Origin: an uncultured Faecalibacterium sp.
Lineage (GTDB): Bacteria; Bacillota; Clostridia; Oscillospirales; Ruminococcaceae
Assembly: GCA_900551435.1 (NCBI GenBank)
Contig: URVW01000013.1
Span: 1 to 40,567 of the forward strand
Length of the DNA stretch: 40,567 bases
Direction of reading: 5' to 3'
Position 1 is the stretch's first letter. Each line of letters begins with the position of its first letter. The notes under the pieces were generated by a model. That model worked only from the letters and a program-made list of their open reading frames with translations, was not told the origin of the DNA and did not search any database. Positions 37,341 to 40,567 of the stretch are shown here, in pieces. The position numbers and the translations under genes are program-made.

Positions 37341-37822
37341 AGCGGGAACTTCAGCTCGGCCCGCTGGTGTTCCGGGACCCGGTCCTGCTCTGCGCGGTGC
37401 TGTATGGGTTGCTCTATTTTGACGCCAGCGGTTTCCTGCGGCTGGGCCTCTGCGCGGCCGTTCTTCACGAGTGCGGGCATATTGCGGTCTATTGCGGGAT
37501 GTGCCGCGAATTTCCGGCCATCGAGGTCACGATGACTGGTTTTTGTATGCGGACGCAGGGGAAAGCACTCTCCCGGCAGCAGACGTTTTGGCTGGCGGCA
37601 GCAGGTCCGGCGGTCAATCTGGCGCTGGCGGCAGTCTGGACGTGGAAGCTGGCGCAGAGCATGACTCTCCGGGACAGTGCATTCTGGGCGGCGAACGTTC
37701 TGACAGGGGCGTTCAACCTTCTGCCCATCCCGCCGCTGGACGGGGCGCAGATGGCGGAATGCCTGTGGGAGCAGTTTCGTGAAAACAGGCGTTGCAATTC
37801 GGGGCGGAATCGGGTAAAATAA
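37337..37822 (+). CDS. M50 intramembrane metalloprotease, SpoIVFB-like
   Basis: 161 residues, start ATG overlapping the M23 stop (ATGA). About four membrane segments. The zinc site is HECGH (H44, E45, H48) with the third ligand D135 in LPIPPLDG and the intervening AAAGPAVN (about 87-94). Site-2 proteases of this kind cut membrane-bound substrates; SpoIVFB activates pro-sigma-K during sporulation. The protein is much shorter than B. subtilis SpoIVFB (288) and lacks the cytoplasmic CBS domain, so the substrate and control may differ. It is followed after 39 bp by the radical SAM gene. Confidence 0.85.
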   Translation: MKRELQLGPLVFRDPVLLCAVLYGLLYFDASGFLRLGLCAAVLHECGHIAVYCGMCREFPAIEVTMTGFCMRTQGKALSRQQTFWLAAAGPAVNLALAAVWTWKLAQSMTLRDSAFWAANVLTGAFNLLPIPPLDGAQMAECLWEQFRENRRCNSGRNRVK

Positions 37823-37861
37823 AAAGAATGAAGTAAAATGTTCTGTCAATGGAGGAACTTG

Positions 37862-39727
37862 ATGTTTGACCCGAAACTGAAAGAAGCGCTGGGCCGGGTG
37901 CAGAAACCGGGCCGCTATACGGGCGGCGAACCGGGCAGCGTGTATAAAGACAAAGAAAAGATGGATGTCCGGTTCGCGTTCTGCTTCCCGGATACCTACG
38001 AGGTGGGCATGTCCTTCCTCGGCGAAAAGATTTTGTATGAGCTGCTCAACAGCCATGAGAACTGGTGGTGCGAGCGCGCCTTCATGCCGTGGCTGGATAT
38101 GAAGGCTGAGATGGAGCGTCTGGACCTGCCCCTTTACACGATGGAGAGCAAGGACCCGCTGACCGCGTTCGACGCCGTAGGCTTCACCCTGCAGTATGAG
38201 CTGTCCTACACCAACATTCTGGCTATGCTGGACCTCGCGCACATCCCGTTCTATGCGAAGGACCGCGACGAGCACTGGCCGCTGATCGTGGCGGGCGGCC
38301 CCTGCGCGTGCAACTCGGAGCCGATCGCGGATTTCTTTGACGTTATCCAGCTGGGCGAGGGCGAGCGCCAGCTGCCCAGCATCTGCGCCGAGATCGAAAA
38401 GGCCAAAAAAGAGGGCGGCGTCTCCAAAAAGGAACTGCTCCTCCGCATTGCAAAAATTCCGGGCGTTTATATCCCGGCATTCTACGATGTGGCGTATTAT
38501 GAGGACGGCCGGGTGAAGGCCATCACCCCCAACGAACCGGGCATCCCGGCAGTGGTGACCAAGGCCATCATCCAGAACCTGAACGACTTCACCCCGCCGA
38601 CGAACTTCGTCGTTCCGATGGTGGGTGCGATCCAAGACCGTGCCAGCATCGAGGTGCTGCGCGGCTGCGTGCGCGGCTGCCGCTTCTGTCAGGCGGGCTT
38701 TTTGTACCGTCCGATGCGCCAGCGCGACGCCAGCTTGCTGAACAAGGCCGCGCAGGACCTCTGCGCCAACACCGGTTATGAGGAACTGAGTCTGTCCAGC
38801 CTGTCCACCTCGGACCACGGTCAGCTGGAAGAGCTGCTGGACGACCTGAACGAGTGGGCGCCCGCAGAGCACGTCAGCCTGTCGCTGCCCTCTCTGCGGA
38901 TGGACAACTTCTCCCAGAGCCTCATTGAAAAAACCACCAAGGTGCGCAAGAGCGGCCTGACCTTCGCCGCCGAGGGTGGAACGCAGCGTCTGCGCGACGT
39001 CATCAACAAGAACGTCACTTGGGAAGAGATCGAAAAGACCTGCTCCATCGCGTTTGAAAACGGCTACAGCTCGGTCAAACTCTATTTCATGATGGGCCTT
39101 CCCACCGAGACGATGGAGGACATCGAGGGCATCGCCGAGACGGCGCAGAAGGTCGTGGACCTGTATTACAAAACGAACCATGCCAAGGGCCGCGGCGTGC
39201 AGGTGACGGTCAGCTGCTCCTGCTTTGTGCCCAAGCCCCACACGCCGTTCCAGTTTGTGCCGATGGACACCGAAGAGATGCTGCGCGAAAAGCAGAAGCA
39301 CCTGGTGGAGTGTGCCCGCGCCCGCAGCCGGAAGATCAAGGTCAACTATCACGACAGCAAGACCAGCTTCCTCGAGGGCGTGTTTGCCAAGGGCGACCGC
39401 CGTCTGGCCCCGGTCATTCTGGAAGCCTACAAGCGCGGCTGCTACTTCGACGGCTGGGAAGAGTGCTTCAAGTACGACACTTGGATGCAGACCTTCGAGG
39501 ACCTTGGCATCGATCCGCGCTTCTACTGCCAGCGTCCCATCGGTCTGGACGAGGTGACCCCGTGGAGCCATATGGATTACGGCGTCACCCACGAATATCT
39601 GGTGCGGGAGTATCAGAAAGCGCTTGCCGCCCAGACGACCCAGCCCTGCAACCGCGCGTGCCACGGCTGCGGCGCAAACAAACTGTTAGGAGGTCCCTGC
39701 TTTGATTACAGTCAGAATCTCGTTTGA
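37862..39727 (+). CDS. Radical SAM protein, TIGR03960 type
   Basis: 621 residues from the ATG at 37862 (GGAGG seven bases before). The N-terminal B12-binding-like domain (about 30-180, DVRFAFCFPDTYEVGMS, LIVAGGPCACNSEPIADFFD) is followed by the radical SAM core with the cluster cysteines C269-X3-C273-X2-C276 (RGCVRGCRFC). A further cysteine group stands at the end (CNRACHGCG). The family is widespread in Firmicutes, nearly always next to a DUF2344 protein and near rplU-type ribosomal genes; its reaction is not established, though RNA or ribosome modification has been suggested from context. Its end overlaps the DUF2344 gene by 26 bp. Confidence 0.93.
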   Translation: MFDPKLKEALGRVQKPGRYTGGEPGSVYKDKEKMDVRFAFCFPDTYEVGMSFLGEKILYELLNSHENWWCERAFMPWLDMKAEMERLDLPLYTMESKDPLTAFDAVGFTLQYELSYTNILAMLDLAHIPFYAKDRDEHWPLIVAGGPCACNSEPIADFFDVIQLGEGERQLPSICAEIEKAKKEGGVSKKELLLRIAKIPGVYIPAFYDVAYYEDGRVKAITPNEPGIPAVVTKAIIQNLNDFTPPTNFVVPMVGAIQDRASIEVLRGCVRGCRFCQAGFLYRPMRQRDASLLNKAAQDLCANTGYEELSLSSLSTSDHGQLEELLDDLNEWAPAEHVSLSLPSLRMDNFSQSLIEKTTKVRKSGLTFAAEGGTQRLRDVINKNVTWEEIEKTCSIAFENGYSSVKLYFMMGLPTETMEDIEGIAETAQKVVDLYYKTNHAKGRGVQVTVSCSCFVPKPHTPFQFVPMDTEEMLREKQKHLVECARARSRKIKVNYHDSKTSFLEGVFAKGDRRLAPVILEAYKRGCYFDGWEECFKYDTWMQTFEDLGIDPRFYCQRPIGLDEVTPWSHMDYGVTHEYLVREYQKALAAQTTQPCNRACHGCGANKLLGGPCFDYSQNLV

Positions 39728-40346
39728 AAAGAAAAATGAAGCCTCCTATATCTCCCTGCTGGACTTGCAGCGGGTGATGCAGCGGGTGCTCAAGCGCAGC
39801 GGTCTGCCGGTGTGGCATACGCTGGGCTTCAACCCGCACATCTACATGACCTTTGCCTGTCCGCTTTCGCTGGGGCAGGAGAGCGAGTGTGAGTGCGTAG
39901 ACGTCAAGACCGAGGCCGAAAACCTCGATTTCGAACAGTGGAAAACGGCGCTGAATGCCATCATGCCCGCCGGCATCGTGGTCACACGGGTGGCCCCGGT
40001 GGAGATGAAGGCGGACCTCATCGCCTATGCGTGCTATGAGATCAGTTATCCGATCAGCGCAAAGCCGGCCCTTGAGCAGTACAATGCCCTTGAGAGCGTT
40101 CCGGTGGAGAAGAAGAGCAAGCGCAATGTCAAGACCGTAGAGCTGAAAACCTACGTTCCGTCACTGGAACTGGAAGAAAAAGGGGAGCATGTGACGTTCG
40201 CTGTCTGTCTGCCCGCCGCACAGGAACTGAACCTGAACCCCTCGCTGCTGACGGCGGCGCTGGAAGAAAAGCTGAGCGTGCCCGCAGCCGGTGCGAACAT
40301 CCTGCGCACCAAGTTCCTCACGGCCGACAAGAGCCTTTTCTTCTAA
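39702..40346 (+). CDS. DUF2344 protein (TIGR03936), partner of the radical SAM enzyme
   Basis: 214 residues from a TTG at 39702 with AGGAGG eight bases upstream, both inside the end of the preceding gene. Opens ITVRISFEKKNEASYISLLDLQRVMQRVLKRSGLPVWHTLGFNPH, which is diagnostic of the family. In some bacteria this domain is fused to the C terminus of the TIGR03960 radical SAM protein, indicating a joint function. Biochemical role unknown. No convincing terminator follows; the 80 bases after the stop are AT-rich with small palindromes only. Confidence 0.93.
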   Translation: MITVRISFEKKNEASYISLLDLQRVMQRVLKRSGLPVWHTLGFNPHIYMTFACPLSLGQESECECVDVKTEAENLDFEQWKTALNAIMPAGIVVTRVAPVEMKADLIAYACYEISYPISAKPALEQYNALESVPVEKKSKRNVKTVELKTYVPSLELEEKGEHVTFAVCLPAAQELNLNPSLLTAALEEKLSVPAAGANILRTKFLTADKSLFF

Positions 40347-40402
40347 AGAGACGTTCTTTTGGGCAGAACGGAAAATTTTCGGAAACTTTTTGGGCAAAAC
40401 GC

Positions 40403-40431
40403 TTGCATTTACGAACGTTTTGTGCTATCCT
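40403..40431 (+). promoter_or_regulatory. Promoter of the last, truncated gene
   Basis: TTGCAT (40403-40408), 17 bases, TATCCT (40426-40431), giving a leader of about 115 bases before the ATG at 40554. Confidence 0.65.
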
Positions 40432-40437
40432 ATTAAG

Positions 40438-40540
40438 GCGTTAGTGTCCGCTGAAACCACAGCGGGGTTAATGACAACAACTCATTAAACGGGCGGTCCT
40501 CTGACGGCAAAGTGCCGTGCATGAACGTCTAAAAACAAAT
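40438..40540 (+). promoter_or_regulatory. Structured leader RNA, possible ribosomal-protein leader
   Basis: Three hairpins lie in a row: CCGCTG-N6-CAGCGG (about 40450-40467), TTAATGA-N7-TCATTAA (about 40469-40489) and ACGGCA-AAG-TGCCGT (about 40503-40517), and the ends GGCGTT and AACGTC could close a multibranch junction. Such compact leaders autoregulate ribosomal proteins (L19, L20, L21 and others) in Firmicutes. Assignment to any named class is not possible by eye. Confidence 0.5.
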
Positions 40541-40553
40541 GGAGGATTCAAAA

Positions 40554-40567
40554 ATGGACGCACTGAA
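40554..40567 (+). CDS. Start of a gene cut by the window end, possibly ribosomal protein L19
   Basis: ATG behind TGGAGGATTC, coding MDAL before the window ends. The N terminus excludes L21 (which begins MYAII-like), the protein usually found after this gene group. MDAL(K) and the structured leader would suit an L19 (rplS) of this lineage, but four residues cannot settle it. Confidence 0.35.

Noticed and set aside
1..40567. tRNA, rRNA or other named RNA genes
   Set aside because: No cloverleaf-like or rRNA-like segment was recognised in the intergenic stretches read; this was by eye and a covariance-model search could still find small RNAs.

Overview
The window looks like a chromosomal segment of a GC-rich, low-AT-spacer Firmicute, most probably an anaerobic gut clostridium of the Oscillospirales (Faecalibacterium / Gemmiger / Subdoligranulum type). 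This is inferred from the Gram-positive gene set (sepF, divIVA, ylmH, spoIVA, an M23-M50 pair resembling SpoIVFA/SpoIVFB, ricA-like, PerR-like Fur), strong AGGAGG ribosome binding sites, frequent TTG starts, and typical sigma-A promoters with exact 17-bp spacers. The assignment below genus-group level is a guess. No prophage, insertion sequence with a transposase, CRISPR array, rRNA or tRNA was seen.

Layout. (1) 1-4604: a CUT1-type sugar ABC importer on the minus strand (lipoprotein binding protein, two permeases, the last cut by the window edge), divergent from a MurR/RpiR-type SIS-domain regulator; the 490-bp divergent spacer carries both promoters and two matching 15-bp palindromes. (2) 4684-6180: spoIVA. 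(3) 6240-8318, minus: azlC-azlD, a short orphan peptide like the tail of a Phd/YefM antitoxin, and an RmlD-like SDR reductase. (4) 8343-13042, minus: a MarR-type regulator and a heterodimeric ABC exporter with one consensus and one degenerate ATP site. (5) 13089-14015, minus: a PadR regulator and a DUF2812 membrane protein behind a dense operator array. (6) 14021-14440: a mosaic of repeats and a long cruciform without genes. (7) 14440-15522, minus: a GlsB/YeaQ-like membrane protein and endonuclease III.

(8) 15564-26410, plus: rarA, perR-like fur, miaB, a ricA/ymcA-like gene, mutS, mutL, miaA and a membrane-fusion-like protein. miaB-ymcA-mutS-mutL-miaA is a known Firmicute order joining tRNA modification and mismatch repair. 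(9) 26414-33859, plus: the division-associated cluster sepF-ylmH-divIVA-ileS-lspA-rluD, followed by a degenerate HAD-fold gene. (10) 33878-36718, plus: a ComEA-like protein and polyphosphate kinase with an unusual low-complexity tail. (11) 36771-40346, plus: M23 and M50 metallopeptidases, a radical SAM protein (TIGR03960 type) and its DUF2344 partner. (12) 40403-40567: a promoter, a structured leader and the first codons of a gene that could be ribosomal protein L19.

How they work together: most of the right half is housekeeping (genome maintenance, tRNA/rRNA modification, division-site proteins, lipoprotein processing). The left half is accessory, with four separate regulator-plus-target modules (RpiR/sugar importer, MarR/exporter, PadR/DUF2812, azlCD), each with readable promoters, terminators and operator-like palindromes. 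I did not find a clear-cut new multi-gene system. The most unusual signals are the PadR half-site array, the repeat/cruciform block beside it, competing hairpins ahead of mutS, the PPK tail, the degenerate HAD protein and the orphan antitoxin-like tail.
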